This document shows positions 43,061-51,722 of a stretch of 64,000 nt of DNA, in pieces. The translations under genes and the position numbers were made by a program. How positions within the stretch are numbered: the first letter of the stretch is position 1; each line of letters opens with the position of its first letter. Source of the DNA: Streptomyces jeddahensis. Lineage in GTDB: Bacteria > Actinomycetota > Actinomycetes > Streptomycetales > Streptomycetaceae. The stretch covers positions 62,001-126,000 of the forward strand of contig NZ_LOHS01000061.1 of NCBI RefSeq assembly GCF_001642995.1, written 5' to 3'. Below the pieces are notes generated by a model that saw only the letters and a program-made list of their open reading frames with translations, had not been told where the DNA came from and made no database searches.

Positions 43061-43876
43061 ATGAGCACACATCGGCCGGTGGCACTCGTGACGGGTGCGT
43101 CATCCGGCATCGGGAAGGCAGCCGCGCTCGCGCTGGTCGAAGCGGGGTTCGACGTGGTCGGCACAAGCCGCGACACCTCCCGCGTCACCCCGCTCGACGG
43201 CGTGACCTTCCTCGACCTCGACGTGGCCGGCGACGCGTCGGTCACCGCCGCGGTCCAGCAGGTGGCCGACCGGTTCGGGCGGATCGACGTCCTGGTCAAC
43301 AACGCCGGTATGGGCTTGATGGGTGCGGCCGAGGAGACCTCCGTCGCGCAGGCCCAGACCGTCTTCGACGTCAACGTCTTCGGCGTGATGCGTATGGTGA
43401 AGGCAGTCCTGCCGCACATGCGCGCCCGGGGACACGGACGCATCATCACCCTCTCCTCCGTGGTCGGTTTCCTCCCCTCGCCTTACATGGCCGTCTACGC
43501 CGCGTCCAAGCATGCGATCGAGGGGTACTCCGAGTCCCTGGACCATGAGGTCCGCGAGCACGGTGTCCGGGCGCTTCTCGTCGAACCCGCCTACACCAAC
43601 ACCGGATTCGAGGCCAACAGCCCGCGGCCCGACACGCCCCTGCAGGTCTACGCGGACCAGCGGCGCGCCTTCGACCGCATGATGGAGACAGCCATCAAGG
43701 ACGGCGACGACCCCGCCATCATCGCCAAGGTGATCGTCGCGGCAGCGACCGACCCGAAGCCGAAGCTGCGTTACACCGCCGGTCCCATGGCCGGACGCGC
43801 AAGCACACTGCGCCGCATCGCTCCTGCCGGGGTCTTCGACAAGCAGATCCGCAAGCTCAACCAGCTGGCCGGCTGA
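43061..43876 (+). CDS. Short-chain dehydrogenase/reductase
   Basis: 271 residues from ATG 43061 (ATG 43058 is directly adjacent), behind GGGAG. Cofactor motif VTGASSGIGKAAALAL (TGxxxGxG), NNAG in VDVLVNNAGMG-like sequence, catalytic Ser in TLSSVVGF and YAASKHAIEGYSES with the YxxxK pair. The family tail is longer than in core SDRs. It starts a run of same-strand genes (epoxide hydrolase, NmrA-like protein) and stands directly behind twin 14/16-bp palindromes that presumably repress it. Confidence 0.92.
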   Translation: MSTHRPVALVTGASSGIGKAAALALVEAGFDVVGTSRDTSRVTPLDGVTFLDLDVAGDASVTAAVQQVADRFGRIDVLVNNAGMGLMGAAEETSVAQAQTVFDVNVFGVMRMVKAVLPHMRARGHGRIITLSSVVGFLPSPYMAVYAASKHAIEGYSESLDHEVREHGVRALLVEPAYTNTGFEANSPRPDTPLQVYADQRRAFDRMMETAIKDGDDPAIIAKVIVAAATDPKPKLRYTAGPMAGRASTLRRIAPAGVFDKQIRKLNQLAG

Positions 43877-44050
43877 CACCTGCCCGCCCCGAATTCGCCT
43901 CCGGGGGCGAGTGGGAGCCGCGCGCCGCCACGGGTCGAACTCGGCATCACCGAATCTGGACGGCCTGGCGAGCGGCGGTTACGGGGAGCTGCCCGCCAGG
44001 CGGTTTCTCGCGTTCGCCCGCCATGACCTCACCGATTTCAAGGAATTCTC

Positions 44051-45085
44051 GTGGAAAGTTCACTCACCCACCGCTTCGTCGACGTGAACGGGGTCAGACT
44101 GCACATCGCCGAGCAGGGGCAGGGGCCGCTGGTCCTGCTGCTGCACGGCTGGCCGGAGAGCTGGTACTCCTGGCGTCACCAGTTCGGTGCGCTGGCGGCG
44201 GCCGGGTACCGGGTCGTCGCCCCGGACCAGCGCGGCTACGCCCGCAGCGAGCAGCCGCCGGACGTCACCTCGTACACCCTGCTCCACCTCGTCGGCGACG
44301 TGATCGCCCTGATCGAGGAACTCGGCGAGGAGCAGGCGATCGTCGTGGGTCACGACTGGGGTGCACCCGTCGCCTGGACCGCGGCGATGCTGCGCCCGGA
44401 CAAGGTCCGTGCGGTGGCCGGGCTCAGTATTCCGCCCATTCTGCCCGGCGGGATGGTCCCGCCCTCGATCACCCGCACCCAGTACGGCGAGGGCTTCTAC
44501 CAGGTCTACTTCCAGCAGCCGGGAGTCGCCGACGTGGAGTTCGCCAAGGACATCCCAGAATCCTTCCGCCGCATCCTGGTCGGAGCCTCGGGCGACAACC
44601 CGCTCGGCAGGGAGCCCCGCCCGTTGGTCATACCCGACGGTCTGGGCCTCCTGGACACCATGCCGGAGTCACCCACGCTCCCGGCCTGGCTGACGGAGGA
44701 GGACATCCAGGCGTACGCCGAGGACTACGCCCTGCACGGCGAGCAGGCCTTCACCGGAGCCTTCAACTGGTACCGGAACATCGAACGCAACAACGAACTG
44801 CTCGCGCCTTTCCGGGGACGCGGGATCGACGTCCCCGCGCTGTACGTGGTGGGAGACCGCGACATGGTCACCTCGCTGCGCGGCCCGGACGGGGGCCCCA
44901 CGCCGAGCGAGATTCTCCGTGGCCAGGGCGGATCGGGGAACCCGCTGGACGCTGTCGCGCCTCAACTGCACGGCCCGGTGGTGCTGCCGGGCTGTGGACA
45001 TTGGACACAGCAGGAGCGTCCCGCCGAGGTCAACGCCGCACTCCTCGACTTCCTCGCCCACATCGACGGCCCGGCACCCCGATGA
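44051..45085 (+). CDS. Alpha/beta-hydrolase, soluble epoxide hydrolase type
   Basis: 344 residues from GTG 44051, behind AAGGA. HGWPESW carries the oxyanion-hole HGxP motif, the nucleophile Asp lies in VVGHDWGAPVAW (about 99), the acid is likely Asp in VVGDRDMVTS and the base His in PGCGHWTQQERP. Cap-domain tyrosines (FNWYRN and another) would activate the epoxide. It probably hydrolyses an epoxide to a diol; fluoroacetate- or haloalkane-type relatives share the fold. It precedes an NmrA-like gene by 70 bp. Confidence 0.9.
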   Translation: MESSLTHRFVDVNGVRLHIAEQGQGPLVLLLHGWPESWYSWRHQFGALAAAGYRVVAPDQRGYARSEQPPDVTSYTLLHLVGDVIALIEELGEEQAIVVGHDWGAPVAWTAAMLRPDKVRAVAGLSIPPILPGGMVPPSITRTQYGEGFYQVYFQQPGVADVEFAKDIPESFRRILVGASGDNPLGREPRPLVIPDGLGLLDTMPESPTLPAWLTEEDIQAYAEDYALHGEQAFTGAFNWYRNIERNNELLAPFRGRGIDVPALYVVGDRDMVTSLRGPDGGPTPSEILRGQGGSGNPLDAVAPQLHGPVVLPGCGHWTQQERPAEVNAALLDFLAHIDGPAPR

Positions 45086-45155
45086 CACGGTCGCCGACCA
45101 CATCCTGCGGCTTCCCGTACAGCCGACTCACCCCCACCAGACAAAGGACACACTG

Positions 45156-46130
45156 ATGCCAGAGCGCAACCCCATCCTGATCACCGGTGCCGCCGGCGAA
45201 ATCGGTGGTGTGAGCCGAACGATGGTCGACATGCTGCTTGAACAAGGTCACCCCGTGCGCGCGTTCGTGCGACAGGACGACGAACGCGCGCACTCGCTCC
45301 GCCAGGCAGGGGCCGAGGTCTTCGTCGGTGACCTGCTCAACATCGCCGACGTGACCGCCGCACTGAAGGGCGTCCGCCGCATCTACTTCAGCATGAGCCT
45401 GTCGCCGTACTACACAGACGCCGTCAGCCTGATGGCCGCGGCGGCACGGGCCCAGGGCGACATCGAGGTCTTCGTCAACATGTCCGAGTACGAGCAGTCG
45501 TTCATGACGTTCGAGAAGATGACCGCGCCGGAGGAGGAACGGCGTGACTGGCTCGGCGGACTCATCACGCAGTGGTCGCCGCAGCAACGGGCCCACTGGG
45601 TCGCCGAGCGGGTGCTGGAGTGGTCCGGCCTCCCGACCGTCAACATCCGGGCGGCCATGTTCGTAGAGAACCCCCTGATGACCTGGCTGGCGCTGGAGCC
45701 GCTGAGCAGGGGTGAACTGCGCCTGCCCTTCGGCGACCACCGGCTCGCGCCCATCGCCGGTCATGACGTGGCGGAGGTGTGCGCGAAGATCCTGGCCGAC
45801 CCGGCGCCGCACCTCTCCAAGTCCTACGAACTCAACGGTCCGGAACTGAAGGACGGGCACGGGTTCGCGGAGGACTTCGGAGCCGTGCTGGGACGCCCGG
45901 TCACCTACGTTCCCGAAGACATCGAAACCTGGAACGAGACCTACGTGGACACCGCCCTGGCCGCGATCCCGCACACCGCGGAACACCTGAAGACCCTGAC
46001 CCGTTTGATGGGGGGCGGGGGGTACCGCGGCGTCACCGACCAGCTGGAAACCCTGCTCGGGCGCCCGCCGAAGACCGTGCGGTGGGCGCTGGAGAATCAT
46101 CCGCGCATCCGGAAGCTGGTGTCTGCCTGA
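45156..46130 (+). CDS. NmrA-like NAD(P)-binding protein
   Basis: 324 residues from ATG 45156, behind AAAGGACA. ILITGAAGEIGGVSRTMVDM is the dinucleotide loop of atypical SDRs, followed by VRAFVRQDDERAHSLRQAGA and VFVGDLLNIADVTAALKGVR. The SDR Tyr/Lys pair is not evident, as usual in NmrA/HSCARG-like sensors and quinone reductases. It is probably co-transcribed with the epoxide hydrolase gene. Either a redox sensor or a reductase is possible. Confidence 0.87.
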   Translation: MPERNPILITGAAGEIGGVSRTMVDMLLEQGHPVRAFVRQDDERAHSLRQAGAEVFVGDLLNIADVTAALKGVRRIYFSMSLSPYYTDAVSLMAAAARAQGDIEVFVNMSEYEQSFMTFEKMTAPEEERRDWLGGLITQWSPQQRAHWVAERVLEWSGLPTVNIRAAMFVENPLMTWLALEPLSRGELRLPFGDHRLAPIAGHDVAEVCAKILADPAPHLSKSYELNGPELKDGHGFAEDFGAVLGRPVTYVPEDIETWNETYVDTALAAIPHTAEHLKTLTRLMGGGGYRGVTDQLETLLGRPPKTVRWALENHPRIRKLVSA

Positions 46131-46164
46131 GCCGCCGAGCGGTCCGGAGCAGCATGAACAGACG

Positions 46165-46335
46165 TCACCGAAGCGGGCGCCGACGTGGGCGCCGGGACAA
46201 CCGCACGCCGAACAGGACCAGATCGGCCACCAGGACCACGATGCCGATGATCAAGAGATAGAACAGGCCCTCTGCCACGGCACCGATGAGCCCCAGAACG
46301 ATCGCCACGAGTAGCAGGAACAGGAAAAGCGCCAT
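46165..46335 (-). CDS. Small hydrophobic membrane protein
   Basis: 56 residues from ATG 46335 (another ATG at 46347). Two membrane helices (LFLFLLLVAIVLGLIGAV and LFYLLIIGIVVLVADLVL) are joined by a short Glu-containing turn, and the C-terminus RLSRRPRRRPLR is strongly basic and cytoplasmic. No family is recognised. Such proteins are common beside stress-related genes, here a PRC-barrel protein 52 bp upstream in the same orientation. Confidence 0.7.
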   Translation of the reverse strand: MALFLFLLLVAIVLGLIGAVAEGLFYLLIIGIVVLVADLVLFGVRLSRRPRRRPLR

Positions 46336-46386
46336 GAGAGAACACATCCTCTGGCTGTTCTCGGGGTGCCGGGGTGCCCGGCGCTG

Positions 46387-46743
46387 TCAGCGGCGCGCAA
46401 GGCGGCGGCCGCGCTCGGCGCCGGGCTCGTAAGGCCTGTCGTAGTGTTTGAAGATCACTTCTTCTTGCTCGACCGGCAGCACATCGTCCACGCCGATGGA
46501 CGGCGCCTTCTTCACTTGTCCTCTGGAGTGCGCGACCTTGACGTAACCCGGTCCCAAGGTCGCCTCGTCCAGCGGAACGAAAACGAGCCGTTGCCGGGTC
46601 GGCAGTCCGGTACGGACCGTGGCCATGGCGGGTGCATCGGTGGTGGTGTCCACATAGACCGCCTCGAGGGCGCCGATCTTGCGCCCCTTGGGGTCGATCA
46701 CGTCGCGGTTGCGCCACTCGCGGATATCGGCTGAGTGGATCAT
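46387..46743 (-). CDS. PRC-barrel domain protein
   Basis: 118 residues from ATG 46743, behind AAGGAG. The PRC-barrel is seen in REWRNRDVIDPKGRKIGALE and VYVDTTTDAPAMATVRTG, then LVFVPLDEATLGPGYVKV. A charged C-terminal tail follows (EEVIFKHYDRPYEPGAERG). The domain occurs in RimM and in stand-alone stress proteins of actinobacteria; the partner is unknown. Confidence 0.9.
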   Translation of the reverse strand: MIHSADIREWRNRDVIDPKGRKIGALEAVYVDTTTDAPAMATVRTGLPTRQRLVFVPLDEATLGPGYVKVAHSRGQVKKAPSIGVDDVLPVEQEEVIFKHYDRPYEPGAERGRRLARR

Positions 46744-46908
46744 GCCTTGCTCCTTGCGGCCCGCGGCCGTCCCATGGAAGCCAAGCCCACGTGGGGGCGG
46801 CTCGCGTTTTCACTGTACTCCGGCCGATCAGGAGGAGAGGAGTAAACGCCAGGTCAGCGGTCCGGGGTGGCCGTCGGCGTCGCCGCGGACACCACACCCC
46901 AGGTGCGC

Positions 46909-48000
46909 TCAGGAGCGCACGAGTACGCCGATGCCGTCCTCCAGAGGTGTCTCTTCGCGGGATACGACGATCAGCTCGGCCCCGGTGGTGACGGCGGCAT
47001 ACAGCAGCGCGGCATCGGCGGGCTGTTTCTCGCGGCCGGTGGTCACGGAGGCGGGCAGGTCGTCGGCGGACAGGGCGATCTGGTCGGGAGTGGTCCCGAG
47101 CCAGATCTCGGGCCACTGCTCGGCGGGGTCGTTGACCATGAGGGCGTCGGCCTGGCCGTGTTGAAGGGCCGCGACAGTGGCGGGCAGACCTTCGCAGCCG
47201 GCGTGGGGCCGGTGAGCGCGCTGAGCGGCGAAGCTCTCGAGCCGGTCGCGGTCGTGGGCGGAGACCCGGCCGCGGAAGAGGTTGGAAAGCTGGGGCTCGA
47301 GCAGGGCCCGGCCCGGCTCGGTGTCGTGTCCGTTGCCGGGAACGGTGGCCACGCGGCGCCGTACCGGGGCGGGCAGGCAGTCGACCAGTACGCCGCGGGC
47401 CCAGATGTCACCGCACAGTACGAGAGTGTCGGCGTGGCCGAGGTCCATGAGGTGGGTCAGCTCACCGGCGAGCCGCTCGGCCTCCAGGTGCCACAGGTGG
47501 CGCGACATACGCAGGCAGGTGACGCGGCGGGGGGCGACCGAGCTGCTCGGCCAGCGCCCGGTTTGCAGCTCCACCTGCACGTCTTCAGGAACAGGATCGA
47601 TGTCTTCGGGTTGACCACGGGTGAGGACGGCGGCGGCGTAGGGGATGTCCGGGGCGTGCTGCAGAGCCAGGGGCATCGCATCGGGAAGCGCGGCGTAACT
47701 GATCTTGTCCACCGGGGGAGGTTCGGGCAGTTCCTCGGTGAGGAGCAGCTCCCCGTGGGTGGCGAAGAGGGCCTGGCCGTGGTGGCCGGGCAGGTCGGCG
47801 TCGGTGCCGAGAGCGTCGGCGACGGTGTCGGCGGTCGCCGGGTCGGCGCCGAGTTCGATCAGGTGCGAGCGGGCGTGACGCCGGTGCAGCTCGATGGCCT
47901 TGTCCTGGTCCGGGTCGCCGGTGTCCCGAGAGGTGTCGACGTATACGGACGCGTACGGGCCCGGCCGGGCGTACAGGGCGTCGAGGAAGTACAGCTTCAC
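46909..48000 (-). CDS. Vms1/Ankzf1-type (baeRF) release-factor-like protein
   Basis: 363 residues from GTG 48000; ATG 48009 is possible but only two bases from the GGAG. The start VKLYFLDALYARPGPYASVY and VDTSRDTGDPDQDKAIELHR match the baeRF2 group (Rv2629-like), related to archaeo-eukaryotic release factor 1 and to the Vms1/Ankzf1 peptidyl-tRNA hydrolases of ribosome rescue. A central domain (LVLCGDIWARGVLVDCLP) and a C-terminal eL30-like part (ELIVVSREETPLEDGIGVLV) follow. A role in ribosome rescue is inferred from the family. Confidence 0.82.
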   Translation of the reverse strand: MKLYFLDALYARPGPYASVYVDTSRDTGDPDQDKAIELHRRHARSHLIELGADPATADTVADALGTDADLPGHHGQALFATHGELLLTEELPEPPPVDKISYAALPDAMPLALQHAPDIPYAAAVLTRGQPEDIDPVPEDVQVELQTGRWPSSSVAPRRVTCLRMSRHLWHLEAERLAGELTHLMDLGHADTLVLCGDIWARGVLVDCLPAPVRRRVATVPGNGHDTEPGRALLEPQLSNLFRGRVSAHDRDRLESFAAQRAHRPHAGCEGLPATVAALQHGQADALMVNDPAEQWPEIWLGTTPDQIALSADDLPASVTTGREKQPADAALLYAAVTTGAELIVVSREETPLEDGIGVLVRS

Positions 48001-48069
48001 AAAGATCACTCCTTGACCACTCCCTGTCGGCCTGGCTTCATGGGCTCCTCCGGCGGCCGCGGGCTGGTT

Positions 48070-48366
48070 CTAGCCCTCCGGGATGGCGAGCTCGCGGCCC
48101 CGGTAGAAGGACTCCTGCTCCTCGACGACGTACGGCGTCATCGCCGCGCGTCGGCGTGCCTCATCGTCCGAGGCGCGCCAGGTGTCACAGGACTCCTTGG
48201 AGTCCCAGAAGGACACACCGGTGACCTCCTCGCCGTCATCGGACCAGTAGGCGAAGGCGCGGCTCATGCCGTCGGGATGGGATTCCGGACGCCAGGCCCG
48301 CTGGAACTCCTCCAGAAGGCCTGGCCTGATGCGGCGCGTCGTGATCCAGACGTACTGCTCCTGCAT
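48070..48366 (-). CDS. ABM-like stress-responsive dimeric barrel protein
   Basis: 98 residues from ATG 48366, behind AGGAGG. YVWITTRRIRPGLLEEFQRA and VTGVSFWDSKESCDTWRASD indicate a dimeric alpha/beta barrel related to monooxygenase (ABM) domains. The charged end EEQESFYRGRELAIPEG is typical of actinobacterial members of unknown role. It is upstream of the Vms1-like gene in the same orientation and may share its promoter. Confidence 0.75.
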   Translation of the reverse strand: MQEQYVWITTRRIRPGLLEEFQRAWRPESHPDGMSRAFAYWSDDGEEVTGVSFWDSKESCDTWRASDDEARRRAAMTPYVVEEQESFYRGRELAIPEG

Positions 48367-48832
48367 CCTGGCCTCCTTCGTGCGACGTTCTGATCAAGGT
48401 GCCCTACCACCACCGTAGGAGGGCGGAGCGGGTTTCGCCTCCGCCACCCTCGGCCCCAGCCACCATCGCGGCGACGGGCCGCCCTTTACCGACACCCAAC
48501 ACCCTGCGTCCGGATGGTCCGGGACCGCTTCGGGTTCGAGGTGCCCGTCAGGAAATACGCCGCTACCGTCGAAAGAGGTGAGGTCGCGATCCAGGACACG
48601 TCCCGCGGCACGTTCCCGCCAAGGGTGGCAGCCTGCCGAGGGTGGGCGGCAGCCGGGAGACGTGATGTCCCCGCTTCCACGCGGCGACCTCGACGAGGCG
48701 CCGCATCATTCTTCGAGCGGCATCATCCAGCCATCGCCGGACCCCACGCTTCAGCGTGAGGCCGCGGCCCTTCATCTCGTGCCGACATCTCGTGCCGAGA
48801 CGGCCCGAGAACCTGGAAGAAAGTGCAGAGCC
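48367..48832. other. Intergenic region before the secreted repeat-protein gene
   Basis: 466 bp. A hairpin GGCGGAG/CTCCGCC (48422-48428 and 48439-48445) lies near the left side. No domain is recognised in any frame. A promoter of the secreted-protein gene must lie here. Confidence 0.4.
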
Positions 48833-49162
48833 ATGCGAGCACATCGCGCCAAGCGCGCCTTCGTCTGCGTCGCGGCCGGCTTCGTGCTGGCCGGCGGCAC
48901 CGCGATCGGTACGTCGGGCACGGCCGCAGCAGCGGCGCCCGCCACGACGACCGCCTCGGCCCCCACGGGCGAGCAATGCAAGTGGCACAAGGGCTACTAC
49001 GACAAACACCACAAGTGGCACAAGGGCTACTGGGACTGCAAGTCGAAGCACGACGACAAGCACGACAAGGACCGTAAGGACAAGCACGACAAGGACCGTA
49101 AGGACAAGCACGACAAGGACCGTAAGGACAAGCACGACAAGGACCGTAGGAATGACAACTGA
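48833..49162 (+). CDS. Secreted Lys/His/Asp-rich repeat protein
   Basis: 109 residues from ATG 48833. A signal peptide (RAHRAKRAFVCVAAGFVLAG, cleavage near TAAAAAP, about 36) precedes a short mature protein of CKWHKGYYDKHHKWHKGYWD followed by CKSKHDDKHDK and four copies of an 8-residue unit DKHDKDRK. Two Cys (about 50 and 69) may form a disulfide around the doubled WHKGY motif. The strongly charged tail with regular His/Asp spacing could bind metal ions or negatively charged surfaces. The doubled HKWHKGYWDC pattern is known in short streptomycete secreted proteins of unknown function. Confidence 0.75.
   Translation: MRAHRAKRAFVCVAAGFVLAGGTAIGTSGTAAAAAPATTTASAPTGEQCKWHKGYYDKHHKWHKGYWDCKSKHDDKHDKDRKDKHDKDRKDKHDKDRKDKHDKDRRNDN
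49055..49150 (+). repeat. Four 24-bp tandem repeats in the secreted-protein gene
   Basis: Units at 49055, 49079, 49103 and 49127 are identical except for one base in the last (AAG to AGG). Each encodes DKHDKDRK. The lack of drift implies recent expansion or ongoing homogenisation. Confidence 0.95.
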
Positions 49163-49200
49163 CCTGCCCGCCAGCCCACACCACCACACGCGACTTCATG

Positions 49201-49227
49201 AGCAAGGGCGCAGTCGGCGCCCTTGCT
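49201..49227 (+). terminator. Terminator hairpin after the secreted-protein gene
   Basis: AGCAAGGGCGC (49201-49211) and its exact complement (49217-49227) form an 11-bp stem with a 5-nt loop, 38 bp after the stop codon. The convergent ATPase gene ends at 49266. Confidence 0.75.
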
Positions 49228-49265
49228 GCACCTGCACACCCGACCTGTACACCTGACCGTCGGCG

Positions 49266-51413
49266 CTAGGGGGCCTCCGGTGTCGGCTTACGTCGGGCCG
49301 GCAGCTCGGTGTGCCTCGGTGGGGTCAGCGCCCGGGCCATGATCTTCTCCATGCCGAGCTGCGCCCCGGCGTGCAGGTGCTCCTCGTACCGCTCGTGGCC
49401 CAACTGCCCGCGCGCCATGTCCTCGCACAGCGCATGCAGCGCGTTGAACCGGCCGCTGTCGAGCAGCGGCAGTCCGACCGACTGCACGGTCCGGCTCGCC
49501 ACCCCGTGCAGCTCAGCGGCCTCGGCCGGTTCGCCTTCGGCCATCGTGACCAGTGCCAGCAACTCGATCGCGAGGACCGAGCCGATCAGATCACGGAAGC
49601 TGTAGTGGAGGGCGAGTGCCTCCTCCAGCAGGGTCCGGGCATGCTCGAAGTCGCCTTCCACCCAGGCTGCGTACCCGAGCGCCTGCAGTGCGTAGGCCCG
49701 TGCCCAGCGTTCGCCGTGGTCCTCGCAGGTCTGCCGCACGTCCTCGCACAGCAGGACGGCGCTCGACAGGTCACTCCGGAAGGCCATCGTCAGCGCCAGT
49801 TCGACTTGGCACATCAGGACGATGCTGTTGAGTTCGCCGATCTCGTGGTAGCGGTCGAGGGCGGTGCGCAGCAGTTTCTCGGCGCTCGGCAGGTCGTTCG
49901 AGGCCATGGCGAGGACTCCGGTGTTATGCAACGCGTAGGTGGCTGCCGCGATCTTGCCGTAACGTTTTGCCTCTTCATTGCATTGCTCTAGTGCCGTCTG
50001 TGCGGCCACCGCGTCGCCCTGCAGAACTGCGACCTTGCCGAGCACCCAAAGGGCCTTCAGCCTGGCATCTTCGTGGTCGCAGTCGGCGTCGTGGTCGCAG
50101 TCGGCCTTGAGGCTGCGTTCCAACCAGTGGCGGCCTTCGGCGAGTTGCCCACAGCCGGCCCAGTAGAACCACAAGGTGCCCGCCAGATACCCGCCCTGAT
50201 GGGCCTCGCCGGGCTCCGTCAGGGAGTAGTCGAGGGCTGCGCGGAGGTTCGACAGGTTCGCCTCGACGGACGCGGCGACGATGTCCTGCTGGGGTGAGAA
50301 CCATTCCAGCTCGCACCTGCCGGCCAGGGCCGTATACCAGTCGCGGTGCCGGCGCCGCAGCCGCGCAGTGTCACCGGTCGCATCCAGCCATTCGGCGCCG
50401 TACGCCCTGACCGTGTCCAGCAGCCGGTAGCGCACTCCGGCCGGGGTCTCCTCCCGGCCCACCACGGACTGCGTCAGAAGCTCGCCCAGGAGGCCCACCA
50501 CCGCATCGTCCGGCAGCCCGTGGCCACCACAGACGTACTCGGCCGCCTGAAGGTCGAAGTGCCCCGAGAACACCGAGAGCCGTGCCCACAGCATCCGCTC
50601 GTCCGGCGTGCACAGCTCATGGCTCCAGCCGATGGCGGTACGCATGGTCTGGTGGCGCGGCAGCGCATCGCGCCCGCCGCCGGTCAGCAGACCGAACCGG
50701 TTGTCCAGCCGGGACAGCAGCTGCGCCAGCGACAGGGCGCGCAGCCTGCCCGCCGCCAGCTCGACGGCGAGCGGAATCCCGTCCAGACGCCGGCACACTT
50801 CCAGCGCGTCGGGGAGATTCCCCTCGTCCAGCTCGAATCCCGGCAGGACGGCCGCGGCGCGGTCCGCGAACAGCTCGGCGGCCTCCGCCGCCTGCAGGGG
50901 GCAGAGGGCGAAGAACCGCTCGCCTTCCACGCCGAGCGGCCTGCGCCCCACGGCCAGTACCCGCAGGCCGGGCGCCCGATGCAGGAGATCCCGCACCAGG
51001 GACCTGCTCGCGTCGAGCAGGTGCTCGAAGCCGTCCAGGACGAGCAGGAGTTGGCGCTCTGCGAGATGGTCGACGAGTACGTCGCGGGGTGGCCTCGTCG
51101 TGCAGTCGGCCAGGTCCAGCGCCTCCGCGACCGCATACTCGACGAGGTCTGGCTGGCGCACCGACGAGAGGTCCAGCAACCAGACGCCGTCGCGTGGCTC
51201 GGCCAGCGCCGCGGCCCGCGCGGACAGCCGCGACTTGCCGATGCCGCCGGGCCCGGTCACGGTGACGAGCCGCTCCGCCTTGAGCACGTCCGTGAGTTCC
51301 GCGAGCTCGGCCCTGCGGCCCACGAAGGTGTTGAGTTCGATCGGGAGATTGCCGTGCCTGGTCGGTCTGTCAGAGCCGCCCGCATGGGGGTTAGGGTGCC
51401 CTAAGTTTCGCAT
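49266..51413 (-). CDS. AfsR/LuxR-like NB-ARC ATPase with TPR repeats, without an HTH domain
   Basis: 715 residues from ATG 51413. The NTPase core has Walker A GPGGIGKSRLSARAA (about 54-68), Walker B LLLVLDGFEHLLD, and GIPLAVELAAGRLRALSLAQ as in the STAND/AP-ATPase group. After a winged-helix-like region come TPR repeats (about 400-690; LGYAAWVEGDFEHARTLLEE). Relatives carry an N-terminal SARP/OmpR or C-terminal LuxR DNA-binding domain; none is present here, and the protein ends in a Pro/Arg-rich tail. It may act as a signalling platform, or it is a truncated regulator. Confidence 0.85.
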   Translation of the reverse strand: MRNLGHPNPHAGGSDRPTRHGNLPIELNTFVGRRAELAELTDVLKAERLVTVTGPGGIGKSRLSARAAALAEPRDGVWLLDLSSVRQPDLVEYAVAEALDLADCTTRPPRDVLVDHLAERQLLLVLDGFEHLLDASRSLVRDLLHRAPGLRVLAVGRRPLGVEGERFFALCPLQAAEAAELFADRAAAVLPGFELDEGNLPDALEVCRRLDGIPLAVELAAGRLRALSLAQLLSRLDNRFGLLTGGGRDALPRHQTMRTAIGWSHELCTPDERMLWARLSVFSGHFDLQAAEYVCGGHGLPDDAVVGLLGELLTQSVVGREETPAGVRYRLLDTVRAYGAEWLDATGDTARLRRRHRDWYTALAGRCELEWFSPQQDIVAASVEANLSNLRAALDYSLTEPGEAHQGGYLAGTLWFYWAGCGQLAEGRHWLERSLKADCDHDADCDHEDARLKALWVLGKVAVLQGDAVAAQTALEQCNEEAKRYGKIAAATYALHNTGVLAMASNDLPSAEKLLRTALDRYHEIGELNSIVLMCQVELALTMAFRSDLSSAVLLCEDVRQTCEDHGERWARAYALQALGYAAWVEGDFEHARTLLEEALALHYSFRDLIGSVLAIELLALVTMAEGEPAEAAELHGVASRTVQSVGLPLLDSGRFNALHALCEDMARGQLGHERYEEHLHAGAQLGMEKIMARALTPPRHTELPARRKPTPEAP

Positions 51414-51722
51414 ATCGCGGCAGCGTACTCGCTAATGCGGAAAAGTATCACCATCTTGATGGACTCATGACGCGCCACTCATCCGCGGATATCACGTCCT
51501 TTGGATCGCCTGAGGGCACAGTGTCCGTGACGCGGCTACCTGGTACCGGGTGAGGAGTCAGGACAGCTGTGGCCCGCCCGACGCAGGCAACGACCCCGTG
51601 GACGGAGCGCGCGCGGGCACTGCGCCTGAGTACGCGTACTCAGGCTGACTGCGTCGCTTGGCCCTGACGCGGTCGGCCGGTGTTCCCGAACGATGGGGTC
51701 TCCCGCGTCGAGAGAGGTGTTC
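51414..51722. promoter_or_regulatory. Divergent spacer with a 22-bp perfect palindrome
   Basis: 309 bp between the ATPase gene and the GNAT-aminotransferase gene. A perfect 22-bp palindrome with half-site GCCTGAGTACG lies at 51624-51645, 77 bp before the start at 51723. It could be an operator or, as RNA, a hairpin. A shorter palindrome TTAGGGTGCCCTAA (51391-51404) sits just inside the ATPase gene. Confidence 0.6.

Noticed and set aside
49055..49150. CRISPR-like short repeats
   Set aside because: The four 24-bp units are directly abutting without spacers and lie inside a coding frame.
51391..51404. TTAGGGTGCCCTAA as an iron box of the DmdR/IdeR type
   Set aside because: The half-site TTAGG..CCTAA fits, but the spacing is four bases instead of nine, so it is kept only as an unassigned palindrome.
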